Shown here: positions 1 through 11,925 of the stretch, piece by piece
How the letters are laid out: each line of letters starts with the position of its first letter
Numbering within the stretch: the stretch's first letter is position 1
Origin: Batrachochytrium dendrobatidis JAM81
Taxonomy: Eukaryota; Chytridiomycota; Chytridiomycetes; Rhizophydiales
Length of the DNA: 64,000 nucleotides
Direction of reading: 5' to 3'
Assembly: GCF_000203795.2 (NCBI RefSeq)
Contig: NW_006281102.1
Location: 662,567-726,566, forward strand
Made by a program: the position numbers and the translations under genes
The notes under the pieces: generated by a model
What the model was told of the DNA's origin: nothing
The model's database searches: none
What the model saw: the letters and a program-made list of their open reading frames with translations, nothing else

Positions 1-1396
1 GGACTGTATCTCATCCCTTATTGATCATGCATCACATAGTTCCAATACAAATGCTAGCATGTTTTATTGGTTTTTCCCTGCTCAGCAACCGCTTGAGGAT
101 AATCCTCCTCTCATCATCTGGCTACAGGGCGGACCTGGATCTAGTTCTATGATTGGTCTTTTTTATGAAATGGGACCAGTTCGTCTGAATAATAAGCTTG
201 AGTTGTTCACAAACATCAATTCATGGAACTTGCATTATGCAATGTTGTTTATCGACAATCCTGTAGGCACTGGATATAGTTATGTGGGTCAGAACTCGTC
301 AAAAGTAAATCAAAACTTGGCTACTACACCACTTGCTACAACACCAATTAATGAGGAGTTGATTGATCGTGCTGCCCAACTTGGTGCTACGCATGAATGC
401 AGTCATGGCCATAAAAATTCTAAACCAAGTGATTTTACGGCCAGCGAGACTCCCCAATACTCTGATGGATATGCTTGTAACCAAGAAGCAGTTTCTCAAG
501 ATCTGATTACATTTCTTGATGGATTCTACAGCATGTACCCAAAAATGCGAAAATCCAAGTTGTACATTACTGGCGAGTCGTATGCTGGAAAATACATTCC
601 TCACTTTGCTATACAGATTGATCGAGTCAATGCCCAACGTATCCAGTCACCATCCACTCTTATCCCATTAAAAGGAATTGCCATTGGAAATGGCCTTACC
701 GATCCAGTCACGCAGATCAAGTATCATGCACCACAGGGACTTGCTCTTGGGCTCGTGTCGCGAAGCCAGGCAGAGGTGATTCAGCGATATGCCAATGCAG
801 CTGTTGGTTTCATATGTCGTTCGGAATGGAAACAATCGCTTGAGATGCGAAACTTGATGTTTTCATTTTTTCAAAACAGTACAGGTGGAATCAACTGGTA
901 CGATGTACGTAAAAAAGATGAGCAAAACGATTGGTCACGAATGGAGTCTTTTTTGCAACTCGAAACGACAAAACAATCTCTCAATGTTGGATCGTTAGCG
1001 CAGTTTGGAAAAGATCAAAAAGCTGCAGAGAGTCTGACAGAGGATATCATGAAGAGCGCAGCACATGTTGTTGCAGAGTTGCTGGATAAGAAATACCGAG
1101 TTGTGCTCTACCAAGGACAGTTTGATTTCCGAGATGGAATCATGGGTTCAACAGATTGGATTGAATCAATGACATGGACTGGCTCTAAAGAGTTTCTCAT
1201 GGCACCTCGAACAGTTTGGCATATGCTTACTGAGCGATTACTTGACACTTTACATGTGGTAGGATATGTCACGCAGTATCGACATCTTGCAAGAATAGAG
1301 TTATTAGCTGCAGGACATTTGGCACCTATGGATCAAGGATATGTGGTTAGACAGATGATTGATACTCATTTGATTAAAGAATTGGATGTCTTGTAG
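1..1396 (+). CDS. Serine carboxypeptidase (family S10, CPVL-like), 5' truncated
   Basis: The reading frame is open from base 2 to the stop at 1396, so the start and any signal peptide lie upstream. Family S10 hallmarks are visible in order: WLQGGPGSSS (oxyanion region), NPVGTGYSY, the nucleophile motif GESYAGKYIP, IGNGLTDP, a catalytic Asp region YQGQFDFRDG, and the His motif AGHLAPMDQ near the C-terminus, so the Ser-Asp-His triad looks intact. The order and the FFPAQ/NPVGTG wording resemble vitellogenic-like carboxypeptidases more than yeast CPY. Such enzymes are secretory or vacuolar exopeptidases. About 55 residues between GYSY and GYACNQE have no counterpart in the family as I recall it; the bases 284-448 that encode them could be a stop-free intron. 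Family assignment is firm; the subfamily and the status of the insert are not. Confidence 0.9.
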   Translation, partial: DCISSLIDHASHSSNTNASMFYWFFPAQQPLEDNPPLIIWLQGGPGSSSMIGLFYEMGPVRLNNKLELFTNINSWNLHYAMLFIDNPVGTGYSYVGQNSSKVNQNLATTPLATTPINEELIDRAAQLGATHECSHGHKNSKPSDFTASETPQYSDGYACNQEAVSQDLITFLDGFYSMYPKMRKSKLYITGESYAGKYIPHFAIQIDRVNAQRIQSPSTLIPLKGIAIGNGLTDPVTQIKYHAPQGLALGLVSRSQAEVIQRYANAAVGFICRSEWKQSLEMRNLMFSFFQNSTGGINWYDVRKKDEQNDWSRMESFLQLETTKQSLNVGSLAQFGKDQKAAESLTEDIMKSAAHVVAELLDKKYRVVLYQGQFDFRDGIMGSTDWIESMTWTGSKEFLMAPRTVWHMLTERLLDTLHVVGYVTQYRHLARIELLAAGHLAPMDQGYVVRQMIDTHLIKELDVL

Positions 1397-1811
1397 GTGT
1401 GCAATCGGATATGCTTTTTCATCATTACTGTTTAAACTTTTTTTGAATCTATCGAGTGTTGCACTGAAGATCCAGAGGAAACAACCGAATAAAATGCTAG
1501 AATGGATTGACTCGAGAAAGTAGATATTGGCTAATACGAACACTTGAGATTCAGTCATGGAAGATCCATAAACTGGATTAGCAGTTGACAAGACTCCGCA
1601 AACATTTACTCTTTCTTGAAGAAACTTGAACTCGTATCTCGACACAATGGTAACACATGGAAGGAGATGCTGGTCATTACTATCAATAAATATTGTGCAT
1701 TGCTCAAGCCTTGCACTCATCACAGAACATGCTTTATTAATGCCATGTTCTGTTATTGCCATGTACATGCGATGGTCTGACATGTGTTGGTTCATGATAA
1801 TGTAATGACAG
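1397..1811. other. Gap between carboxypeptidase and TVP23 main exons
   Basis: This stretch holds the presumed 5' leader of TVP23, including a possible ATG immediately followed by a GTAACA donor at 1647-1655. The minus strand is open for 171 codons from 1819 to 1304. That frame matches no family I recognise and overlaps both neighbouring genes. No other structure is seen. Confidence 0.4.
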
Positions 1812-2889
1812 GCTGACAAAGAAGCATTATATGCTGGCGGTCTATCAGGACAAGGGGCTACTGCTCAGACTGCTCATGGAGTTGGCGGTAGTGCTACTGC
1901 ACAGGGTGATATTGAAGCAGCGCAACCAGAGCCTACCATCTTGCAACAATCAAGGTATGTTGCAAATGAACTGGCTTGAATACAAGACTAGATTGCTCTC
2001 GATGCAACAGCAACAATACACAACGACAAGGACTCGTTGTGTTGGAGACTCTTGCTATCGTATCTATCCACTAACACCATCACTTGTTCATCACTAGCCA
2101 TCCAATCGCTCTCATTTTCCATGTGATCTTTAAAACAGCTGCTCTTGTCACATACATGTTCAGCTGGCTGATTGTATCCGACTTTATTCTTACATTTGTG
2201 ATTATTATTTTACTGCTGGCGTTTGATTTCTGGACAGTCAAAAATGTCACTGGAAGACTATTGGTAGGTCTCAGATGGTGGAATGAGATCCGTGACGATG
2301 GCACAAATGAGTGGATCTTTGAATCTAGAGAGGTACTGTTTCTGAATCTGTAATGCGTCTGTACACATTGGTCCAGTTGTTTCAATCTGAAGCAGTCTGA
2401 AACATTGAAAGTGATTAGATCATATAGACTAATGTTTTAAAACATTGCAATACTTGCAATGAATAACTGTCAATATCTGATGGATTGATGTTTCCTTGAT
2501 AGAATCGAGCAGTGAATACGGTAGACTCTCGGATATTCTGGATGGCACTCTATACTGCACCCATATTATGGGTATTACTCGCAATCTTGTCCATTCTTAA
2601 GCTACAGGCAAGCTTTTTTGTCGTGACACTTGTTGCAGTATCCATGTCCATGGCAAATCTAGTTGGCTATACGCAATGCGAAAAGGTAATTGTTTTATTT
2701 TCCAGATCCATGTTACGTTCTATGATCAAAACACTACCACTGTACTTGTTGACAGCTAATCGCGTATATACAATTTATTAGGATGCCAAGAAAAAAGTGG
2801 CCAACTATATTGCCGATCAAGGCATTTTGGGCAATGTTGTTGGAGGAATCATTTCAAACCGTATTGGATCTTTGTTTGGTGCAAAGTAG
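1647..2889 (+). CDS. TVP23: Golgi membrane protein TVP23 (FAM18 family)
   Basis: Exons are 1812-1954, 2098-2332, 2503-2685 and 2782-2889, giving about 223 residues. The first exon may be just an ATG at 1647-1649 spliced to GCT at 1812; that start is a guess, because an in-frame stop at 1806 requires an upstream exon. The join at 1954/2098 creates SSHPIALIFHV, the conserved N-terminal motif of the family. Next come several hydrophobic helices, the signature KNVTGRLLVGLRWWNE, and SRIFWMALYTAPILW. TVP23 is a multi-pass protein of late Golgi vesicles linked to retrograde and endosome-to-Golgi traffic. The N-terminal 45 residues are Gly/Ala/Gln rich and not conserved. Identification is secure; only the start is uncertain. 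Confidence 0.85.
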
Positions 2890-3171
2890 AGAACTATCAA
2901 TTTATTTACAAATGAATGTTTTGGCAAGACTATTTGATTATGAAATTTAAATCATGTGTTGAGTATGAAGATTTTCCAGTTTGACAATACAATCTTGTCA
3001 ACAATCTTGCCAACAATCTTGCTGACCAGCTCAAACTGTGGTGGTCGAAATTAGGCGTGTTTCGGCAAAGTCACGAGCAGACTCAAGATTTGGGCCAAAA
3101 TATTTCTTGTTTTTTGGTTTCGTTTTTTCGACATTGATTGAATAGGAAATAACTTGCGACCTTGAAGGCCG

Positions 3172-6100
3172 ATGGAGGATCTGTGTAGAGCCGTGGATGT
3201 GGCATTCAGTCACACTGCACAACCAGCTATCAAAGCCGAAGCTACTGCTTACTGTAACCAGGTGCGAGAGTCTGCTAGAGGATGGGAATTGGCAGTTCGC
3301 ATTCTTGCTGCTGCCGATACTCGGCAGGATTCTGGTTCAAGGTAGAATCGCAGATTGCTTGGATTTAAAAAGAATGCTCTACTGAACAATCTGTACCCAA
3401 TTCATCCATAAGTTGGATTCATGTGGTTTTGCTGCATATCTAGCCATGATGGTTTTGTATGACTATTTGGATGCCATCGTTTATTGAACTCGCTATTTTG
3501 CCATGTTGAATTGTGGATGGCAATCTCATCACAATCAAATAATCAGTATCCAATCAACAAAAATACTCATTGATAGCTATAATCCATATTATTCCAAGTA
3601 CTTTGCTAATCTAACCAAACTATTTGCGTATTTATATAATTTCTTTTAGTTATAGTTTAGAGGTCCGGTTCTATTGCTTTCAGATTTTGGAGGACATGCT
3701 GCGTCATCGTTCCGATAATTTGACCCAAGATGAGCATCTTTTTATACAACAAAGTATTTGGGAGTTGGTGCGTCAATATTACTCTGATCCAAGCAGACCG
3801 TCTTATTTGAAAAACAAACTGTCGGTAGTGATTGTGCTTTTATTTAAAGCACAGTATCCTACAAAATGGCCTACGTTTTTTGATCAGCTGCTTTCTCTCC
3901 TGTCTGATTCTGGAGCTCAGAGATCGCTTATTATGGCCTTTTTGCATATATGTGCTGTCATTGATGAAGAAGTTGTATGCCTTTACGTGCCACGAACTCC
4001 AGAAGATGTGGTTAGAAACAATGCAATCAAGGACTGGATGCGAGAGGGTCCTGTAGAGGCGCTTATTAGATCATGGATGAGTTTGCTAAGATCTCACTAT
4101 ATGTCAGATGCCGAGATCACAAATGCCTGTGTTGGATTATTTGGTGTCTATGCATCATGGGCGGATATCAATCTTATTTTACAGTCGGAGTTTGTAGATG
4201 CACTGTTGGGATTTTTGAGTGTTCCTGACCTGAGAATTGCTGCTTGCGATTGCATTGCAGAAATTGTAGGAAAGGGCATGAAAGTTGCTGATAAACTGCA
4301 GCTGCTACAGCTTCTTAGATTACCGGCAATCATTGATACATTTGAATATGGACCAGAGGATTTTGATGAACAGGTTGCAAAGCTAATCAACTGCATTGGC
4401 ATGGAATTGTGCCATTGTTGTCAAGAAGGTCAAAGCAGTCTAGAGCGCGATCAATCTCTTGTTGTTCTACAACAAGTGTTTCCATACTTGATTAAATATT
4501 TGGGCAACGAGTATGACGACACGGTTTCCGCTCTACTACCGTTTGTCCAAGCTCTACTCTTGTTAATGAAACGAATTAAAAAGAGTACAGTCACTTCTGA
4601 ACAACGGAAATTTCTGACTCAACTACTTCAAGTTCTTGTTGGTAAAATGAAGTTTTTAGATGATGATGAATTCAGACTTGGTCCAGACGCAGGTGAATCG
4701 GAAGCTTTGTTTGCAGATCTTCGAAAAAGTTTCAAGGCGCTACTTGAATCCATTGCTTCTATCGACGATGGTCTGTTTGTGTCCTGTATATCGAGCACCG
4801 TTTTACAAAATTTTGAGCTAATGATTCATGGCGTACAAGCTGGAAAGGCTCCTCAACACATTTTAAAATGGCCCGATGTCGAGATTGCTCTTCATTTACT
4901 CCATGTGTTTATCGAGGCAAAACCATTTAAAGGTAAGAGTATCGTGTATTGCTGGATTGTTTTTGATTTACTAAATAAAAACTATGCCTTTGCATATCAG
5001 CTTCTCCAATATATATTCTCGAGTCAGGAAATCTTTCGCCGTTGGGACAGATGCTTTCAAAATTATTTGAATGTGGTATGTATTCTACAAAGTATTATTT
5101 TTTGAAACTATAAAATAGTTGATTAGACGGCACTGTTGTTCAACTTTTTATTCATTGATTTATATTTCTCATGCTTGTGCACTTTATTTTAAACAGATGC
5201 TGTTTCTTATCCGCACATATCGGTTCCGATCCTATATTTTGAAATTCTTGTCAGATATTCACAGTTTTTTGAACAGTGTCCGCACTATCTTCCCCAGGCA
5301 CTCAATGCGTTTATTGGTGCACGCGGTCTTCACCACCCCAATATGGCAATCCGGCTTCGATTAAATTATCTTTTTTTAAGATTTATCAAACACCTCCGCC
5401 AGCTGATTGGTACATATGCTGATGGTATTCTGAGCAGTATCGAAGATCTGATTGTGATTGTTCAGAGAAAGCCATCTTTAACTGATGTATCCAATGGTGA
5501 TACTCCATCTCAGCTTACAAAGGTGACAGTGGTAGAAAACAGTGCAGAATTTGACAGCCAGTTGTATCTTTTTGAATGCGCAGGTCACCTTATCTCTGCA
5601 GATTTGGTGGAGCCTTCAAAGCGTGCGCTATTACTAGGGAAAATACTTTCCCCTATGATTTATGTGATCGAGTCGAGTATGCAACAATTGCTACAAGGAA
5701 ATCCAGCGAGTCAGCAAATCACAATCCTATTGGCAGACACGATCACTGCCATTGGCAGTGTAAGCAAGGGATTCCCCGACTATGTCGGTGATCATCTCGT
5801 AGCCAACAGTGCTGACATTGCCCCTTCTTCGCAGTCTTCCATTAAACGTATAATGGAAACCCAAGTCGTGCAGATTTTTCAAGAAGTACTTCATCGAATC
5901 TTGCTAGTACTCGAGCGTCTTAGTGACTCAAGTCTCATTCGTGAAGCGGTATGTATATTTTTGAATCATAACACCTGATGCAAGATCATGGCTAACAGCT
6001 TTGATATAAATGTTTAAATTCTTCTTGTTTATACTAGTCTCGATCATCATTACAATGCATGGTTGGCTGTGTCGGGCCAGTAATTCTTGATCATCTACCA

Positions 6101-7115
6101 ACATTCCTGTCAGCTGGTTTACTTTCAAGCACCACTGCAACAGAATTGATCGACTTTTTGCCCTTTATTGGATTAATGATTTACAAGTTTAAATTCTCTA
6201 TTGCAGACATCCTGGTAGAGTTATGGACACCTCTTCGCGAGAAAATATTTCTGTTTTTGAATCAACAAGCAGTTGGAACGGACGATATTATTCAACAAAT
6301 TTCTCTTCGTCGATCATACCTTACCTTATTTACCGCACTGTTTAATTCCGAAATGCAAGCTATTCTAACATGCTCAGGTGCGATTCTTTGAATGTTTGAA
6401 CAGCTTTTTTGAATGTATGCAACTTCAAGTGTAATGGTTTATTGATATTTTTCTTATTTTAATGTCTAGCCAATGTCGCGCATCTTTCTACTACGCTCAT
6501 GTCCATCATGTTATGCTTGGATGAAAATTCAGACGTGACCGTGCACAAGCTTGTGTTTTCTCTTTTTTCTAAAATGGTCTACTGCTGGGCAGGTGACGAT
6601 ATCCAGAGCAGTGCAAATGCTGGCACTCAACAATCAGGGTCGCATGCCAGTGATGGACACATTGTAAAACCTCCAGTAGTTGGCGCTGCACGGGGACGAG
6701 ATGCTACCTTGAAACGCACCCCACTCAATGGATTCAACCAATTTGTGTTTGAAAACATTTTGCCTATCATGTTTGAGCTCCCGCTTCGCCAATCTTTTAA
6801 TCCAGCTGATGGACAGGCGCTTGTTCTTCTTGGCGAGATTGCCTCTTTGCACAAGGTTTGTGTTGAAGTTTTAGGTGCAGAATATGTCGATTTTATTGCA
6901 AAAAATTATCTTCCATCTCGTGGCTGTCCGCCAGAAACTGCACAATTGTTTGCCACTAATTTGCTCAATCTTGACAAAAAAGAACTGAAAAAGTACATTC
7001 AGGTAAACAATTACTTTGCATTTGATGCGTGCTTTTGATCAAACCCTAACTCTTTGTATGGCGGTATTTTGACTAGACATTTGTACAAGCCACACGATCT
7101 ATTCCAACCAGATAA
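3172..7115 (+). CDS. XPOT: Exportin-T, tRNA nuclear export receptor (Los1/Xpot)
   Basis: Exons are 3172-3341, 3650-4932, 5001-5075, 5197-5948, 6038-6377, 6470-7002 and 7077-7115, giving 1063 residues, close to yeast Los1. The N-terminal part shows the exportin block VRFYCFQILEDML followed by KNKLSVVIVLLFKAQYPTKW, and ICAVIDEEVV with RNNAIKDWMRE, which parallel human exportin-T closely. The whole protein is HEAT-repeat helical, as expected of a karyopherin that binds RanGTP and mature tRNA. The join 5075/5197 restores DAVSYPHISVPILYFEIL, another conserved segment. The first intron (308 nt) is longer than usual here. The gene converges on the DPB11-like gene, with only 21 bp between the two stop codons. 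Confidence 0.93.
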
Positions 7116-7136
7116 CAGTGCATTATTAAAAAACAT

Positions 7137-10100
7137 TTATTTCAACACACATCTGAACATTTCCAAATCCTTTGATGCACTAAAGAGATAGCTGATGAAT
7201 CCTTCTGGAGAATAAGAGGGAATGTGTAGCTTATCTAGTTTAGCCAGAGTATTTTCTGCAGAGGAATCTACTATGGCATGAGAAAATTCATTCTAATGTT
7301 CATTTAAATTTCTGTCAGTATCTTCCACAACATATTGCAAAAAATACGATTGAGCTGAGCAATACCTCGTTTATGCCTCGCAAGGATGGCTTTGCAGCTA
7401 AAACTTGGGCACCCCCGCAGCGTAATACTGTTGTTAATCCATTGCGTTTTCTTTCTTCTACCAACAGTAGTACCTTGAAGCCATAAAAGCTTCCTATATA
7501 TCCAAACCAGATAATAAATATAAACACCAGGCAGTCTGTTAGTGATCCAGCAAGTGGACATATAGTTGATCCAAAATAAAAAGTCGAGTGCGCAGTGGTG
7601 CTGAATACCAAGTCTACCTTTTCGACCATTCAACTGTATTTCCTTTCGCCAGTACCGTGCAGCAGCAGCACCATCTAGCGGATCTGATAAGCAAAACATG
7701 AGTTATATTTGTATGAACCTATAAAAATCCAGCAGATTTAAAATCATGTTTCATTGCACAATACCTTTTTCACACCATTCGTGATCCTCTTCAGAAACAA
7801 ACTTTCCTAGTTTTTGACTGGCCATTAAAAACGATGGCTTGAGAATCCTAAACACATAACACGTTGTATACGTATTAGATTACAGTAAAAAGTCGAGGAC
7901 ATTTCAATTAAATAAAAGTAGAATATGGACTACATACCATTTTCCAGAAGCACAGGCGCATAGAAATTTTTCTGATCGGGCTACTGAAAATGCAATAAGA
8001 TGGGTACATTTTGTATCCCAGGTATCCAACGTGGTGACAGTGCCGCCTAACGTTTGAACAATAGATGACATTTCCGGTTTTTGATGAGCTTGAATTGCTG
8101 AAAATTGGATATGAGGCAAAACAGACGCAGTTGGCTTTTGAATAGAGTGAGTATATACGGGTTGGTTTTCTTGATTGCTTTTTTGGTGTTGACACTGCTC
8201 AAGTTTCTTTTGGAGTTGTTCAGCAGCATGTTCCATGGATGTGGTGGATACTGTTTCTTTGTGATGAGCAGTGTGATCTGCACTGGATCGAATGCGTTTA
8301 ATGAACGGCTGTTCAATTTGTTCAAGAAGACGCTGTTTTTCTGATAACCCATCTGGATCACGATACCCAACCACGTTTAGTTTATCCTGTCTATTCTCCA
8401 CCTGTTCATTGGGACTATCTTCCGAAGAGTTCAAATCTCGAGTCAAGTTTAGGGCCCTCTATCATTTAAAAAACATAGTCGCGTCAATAGTGTATTGATC
8501 ATATATCACATGGATACATGGCAATTGCTATGAAAACCACGATACCTTTGAGCTGGATTTTGGCTTTTTTGCAAAAATTGCATAGTCGTCTGAGCGTGAC
8601 CTTGGCGTATCATGTGTGGACTTGACTAATTGAACGGACGATTTCTTTTCGTCAGAATAGGGAGATTGACTGGTTCTATATGCCTTGTCTACACTTTGCG
8701 GCAAATCATTTGTTTTTTGCCGCGAACAGTCTAAAGCATCTTTGAACGCATCTGACAATTGATCTCTCGTTTTGTCACTATCAATATTTTGACAGGCTAC
8801 AGTGGTAAGGAACCTATCAGCCTCCAAATCCAATACACGCAGATCGCGATTCTGGCGGCATTGTTGAGTTTGATCTCGTGGAATAACAAACTGATCGCAG
8901 TCCATGTACTTTCCCTCAGCTATACAGGAAAGAATCCAACTTCCATCCACAACCTTTACTTTCCATTCTTTGGCCTTGATATACTTGGCAGAATCAATTC
9001 CTAATGAAGGATGGCAAACAAGAATATGGCACGATTTGGAAAACTTTTCACAAAATGTTGATCCTATAAATGATTCAAAGTATGTCAAAAATAAATTCAA
9101 ATGCAATTTCTAAAACTTAATATCAACTTGCCCATTAACTTGATAGCGCGAGTGAGGTGGAAGCGTTCCGACATTTCGTATCCGGTGATTCCAATCTTCA
9201 TGTTGGACACTGAGATACATCATTTAGGTTACGTTACTGATTTACAAACTTTCAATAATGTGATCTATGCACAATAATGGTTTACCTCGCAATGGAAATT
9301 TTCTCATGCTGGGTTGATAGAGAACATTCGAGTGAGGAGAAAGCAACTGATTCAGTTCAATCGAGGCTTCAAACCAATACTCTGTAACAAGTTGAGCTTT
9401 AGATTTGCTTGGAAGACTAGTAAGTGGCTTGTGACGATTTCTAAATACTCGGTTCAAAATAAACAACTATTCTTTTTATAGAAACAATTTGAATTGAACG
9501 CAATGAAACGCCTTACGTGAATGGTACAATTATATGAGTTGCAGTTGCAGCCGTTTGTAGCGAGCCCCCGTGGTTGGAGATCAATAATGACATTGCTCTA
9601 ATCTAATCACACTCAGTCAAAATGGCATACATTGAGTTGTTTTGCAATTATAGTCGGATTCATTGTTTTCATCACAGTACCTGTGTTTCTTCAAACCCAT
9701 CGATTGCAAAAATGGCCGATTTGAAAAAAACCACTATTTTGAAATAATGAGATCTTTTTGATACTGGTAGCACATGAAAGACTGATTGAAAAATAAAGTT
9801 ACCTTTTGAATGAGGTTGCGTGGTTGAGTTTAAAGAAGGTAGTTGCTGGCTGTTTTTTCTCGTATAAAGATAAGGTTCTGTGGGCTGAAGTGACAGTCGT
9901 GAATAGCAATCTGTCAACCACTTGTAATTCAAAATTTGAACCTCTTGAATTAAACCAGAAAGTCTTTGTTGATCACTAGACAACGATGCATGCGTTTCTT
10001 GTTAGAGCACAGTTTTGGTACATATTTGAAGCAGTTTGTAATGGTTTGATAAAGAAGTTTGGTTATTTTACGTTACATTGGGGTTGGACAGACACCTGAA

Positions 10101-11209
10101 AGTAAATAATGCGATACGAATCCATCACAGGTTCGAGCCATGCTGCCACCGCCTTCACGAACAATCTTGCGAGCAAAATCCAATACTTCAGAATCAAAGC
10201 CTTCACCAAGAAAAATTTTACATCGTTCTAGATATGTGCGGACGTCAGTAGATACAGCTGTTTGATCATCTAGACTATCTACAGAAGAAATGCGGAAATT
10301 TGCTTCGCTAACACGACCTATTCAATAGTCACGTAATTGGAAAGTCAACTCTTGTGTGCAATGATTGTCGATATGACACCAAACAAGTATACCTCGTTGT
10401 TTACAGCATTCATTCAACCAATCTATAGAAACAACATCCAATTTCCATTCTTTTGCAAACTCATACTTTCGGCCTGAAGGAGAAAGGCAAATCAAATGAG
10501 TGCAGTCTTTTGACAACACCAATGTAAACGCACCACCAAGTTCCATGACACGCTGCTCAATCTCTTGACGGACTTCTGTTGGAAAGCCACTCACACACAC
10601 AAGGATTCCTTTAAACGGAGGCAACAGGTAATTATTAAATGGCTATAATGATTGGTTGAATCAGTAGATTGCCAATGTATTAGTGTTTAGATGGTAAAGC
10701 ACAGTTGAATATCGCAGTGCAAGAATGGACCTACTTCAATATCATTATTTGATTCTAAACACGATACCCATTGTGGGGAAATGATCGGCACTCCAAGTTC
10801 TAAAGCCACCTAGATTCAAATATAGTTGTAGAAACAAATTAGGTCTGTTGCAGAAAATGAAGAAACCATTTAAAAAACAGTTGAACATTGCATCATATTG
10901 TCGCACTTTGTATTTATCAGTTGAAGTTGAGCTGGATATAAGATGAGTGACATGTGTGGTAAAACTGCCGGTAAACTTTCCTCCTAGTTCAATGACTCTT
11001 TGCTCTACAATATTCTGGTAAAGTAACAGAGAAATGAATGCTGTTAAAACGAGTAGTTGCTGAAAACGCTACAAGCAAATGGTTCTGCTGCGATTGTCTG
11101 CAAAACAAAGCACTTTTAATTCAATCAACAACACTATATAAAGTATTACTCTGTCAGGCTCTGATAGTCCAGAAACACACACTACAAATCCTTGAAGTAG
11201 TTGCAGCAT
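7137..11209 (-). CDS. DPB11: Multi-BRCT replication/checkpoint scaffold (Dpb11/Rad4/TopBP1 family)
   Basis: Sixteen exons in transcript order: 11209-11150, 11014-10907, 10809-10735, 10642-10393, 10317-10077, 9975-9803, 9733-9681, 9602-9517, 9440-9286, 9209-9132, 9063-8546, 8458-7938, 7847-7765, 7683-7618, 7493-7366, 7292-7137, giving 916 residues in one frame. I count seven BRCT repeats, at about 1-80, 85-165, 185-270, 305-390, 405-500, 720-795 and 826-905. BRCT1-2 carry the paired start LLQGFVVCVSG and the inter-repeat motif YLLPPFKGILVCVSG that mark this family. Such scaffolds read phosphorylated Sld3/Treslin and 9-1-1 to start replication and activate ATR/Mec1. The intron after 9132 uses a GC donor. 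A hydrophilic linker lies between BRCT5 and BRCT6. The family is clear; one-to-one orthology is inferred. Confidence 0.88.
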
Positions 11210-11925
11210 TATTGCGAATGTCCGAACTTTATGTCCGAAACTTGAGTTGGATAATGTTGAGCAATAGCAAACAAAATTTAAATTTTAAATTTGAAGCGTT
11301 TTTACAGCTGTACTCGCCAATGAAACACGAATAAGGGCGTATAATAAACAGCCAGTCTCGTGCGAATAATTACCAAATCCACTGCTAATATAATGTTATC
11401 TAAACTCATTAGTTGACTGATTTTTATCCTGGTGCTTGACATGTATAGCTGTATTCCTGAAATTGTGATGATTGCTTTCTTGGGTTAGAACGCGAATATA
11501 TCGGATTCAGAATACAACAAAATGTACGAGTGTGTGCCGTTGCATTGACAACAGTCGGACCCAATAGTTGAACTGCAATACATGAATCTGGTGTCAAACT
11601 TGGTGATCATACAATGCATGGTCATGTCAAATATAAAGAAAGAAATAATCTTGGTTCAAAACTACAGTTTGATTTGTGAGCATCGTATGATGAACGCTGT
11701 GTTTGAAAGGATTGGAAATACATTGAGCAATCAATATGTAGTAAAAAATCACAACAGGTATTTGGTCATTGTATAGTTGAGAGTAAAATAGTGTTCCATT
11801 TTACATGAATGCAGCTGTAAAACAAATCAAACTATTTTAAATATTTTTATCAGATCTATGCAGATCATTCAAATGACAATACTTTTATTGAAATTGGCAA
11901 CTGTTCATCACATGCTTGAATATTG
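11210..11925. other. Intergenic region upstream of the DPB11-like gene
   Basis: This 716-bp gap separates the start of the DPB11-like gene from the stop of the PARP gene. It contains the inverted-repeat element described at 11299-11823 and no convincing exon. Short open frames here show no family signature. Confidence 0.5.
11299..11823. mobile_element. Degenerate inverted-repeat element, copy A
   Basis: The left end (11299-11328) and right end (11791-11823) are imperfect inverted copies of each other, sharing the block TTTTACAGCTG followed by a TC-rich core and ending in AATG(G/A)AACAC. The same ends flank a second element at 27185-27590. Inside, near 11486-11506, lies TTAGAACGCGAATATATC, which recurs in inverted orientation in the second copy. 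This could be a MITE or the worn remnant of a larger transposon. No target-site duplication is obvious. It was judged by eye, so it is tentative. Confidence 0.4.

Noticed and set aside
299..637. 112-codon minus-strand frame
   Set aside because: It is antisense to the carboxypeptidase and has no family signature.
7304..7699. 131-codon minus-strand frame that could be read as one exon
   Set aside because: Only parts agree with BRCT7 of the DPB11-like protein; the exons 7683-7618 and 7493-7366 with an intron between fit phase and homology.
10120..10150. GGTTCGAG resembling a tRNA B box
   Set aside because: It lies in a BRCT-coding exon and no cloverleaf or A box surrounds it; no tRNA was found anywhere in the window.
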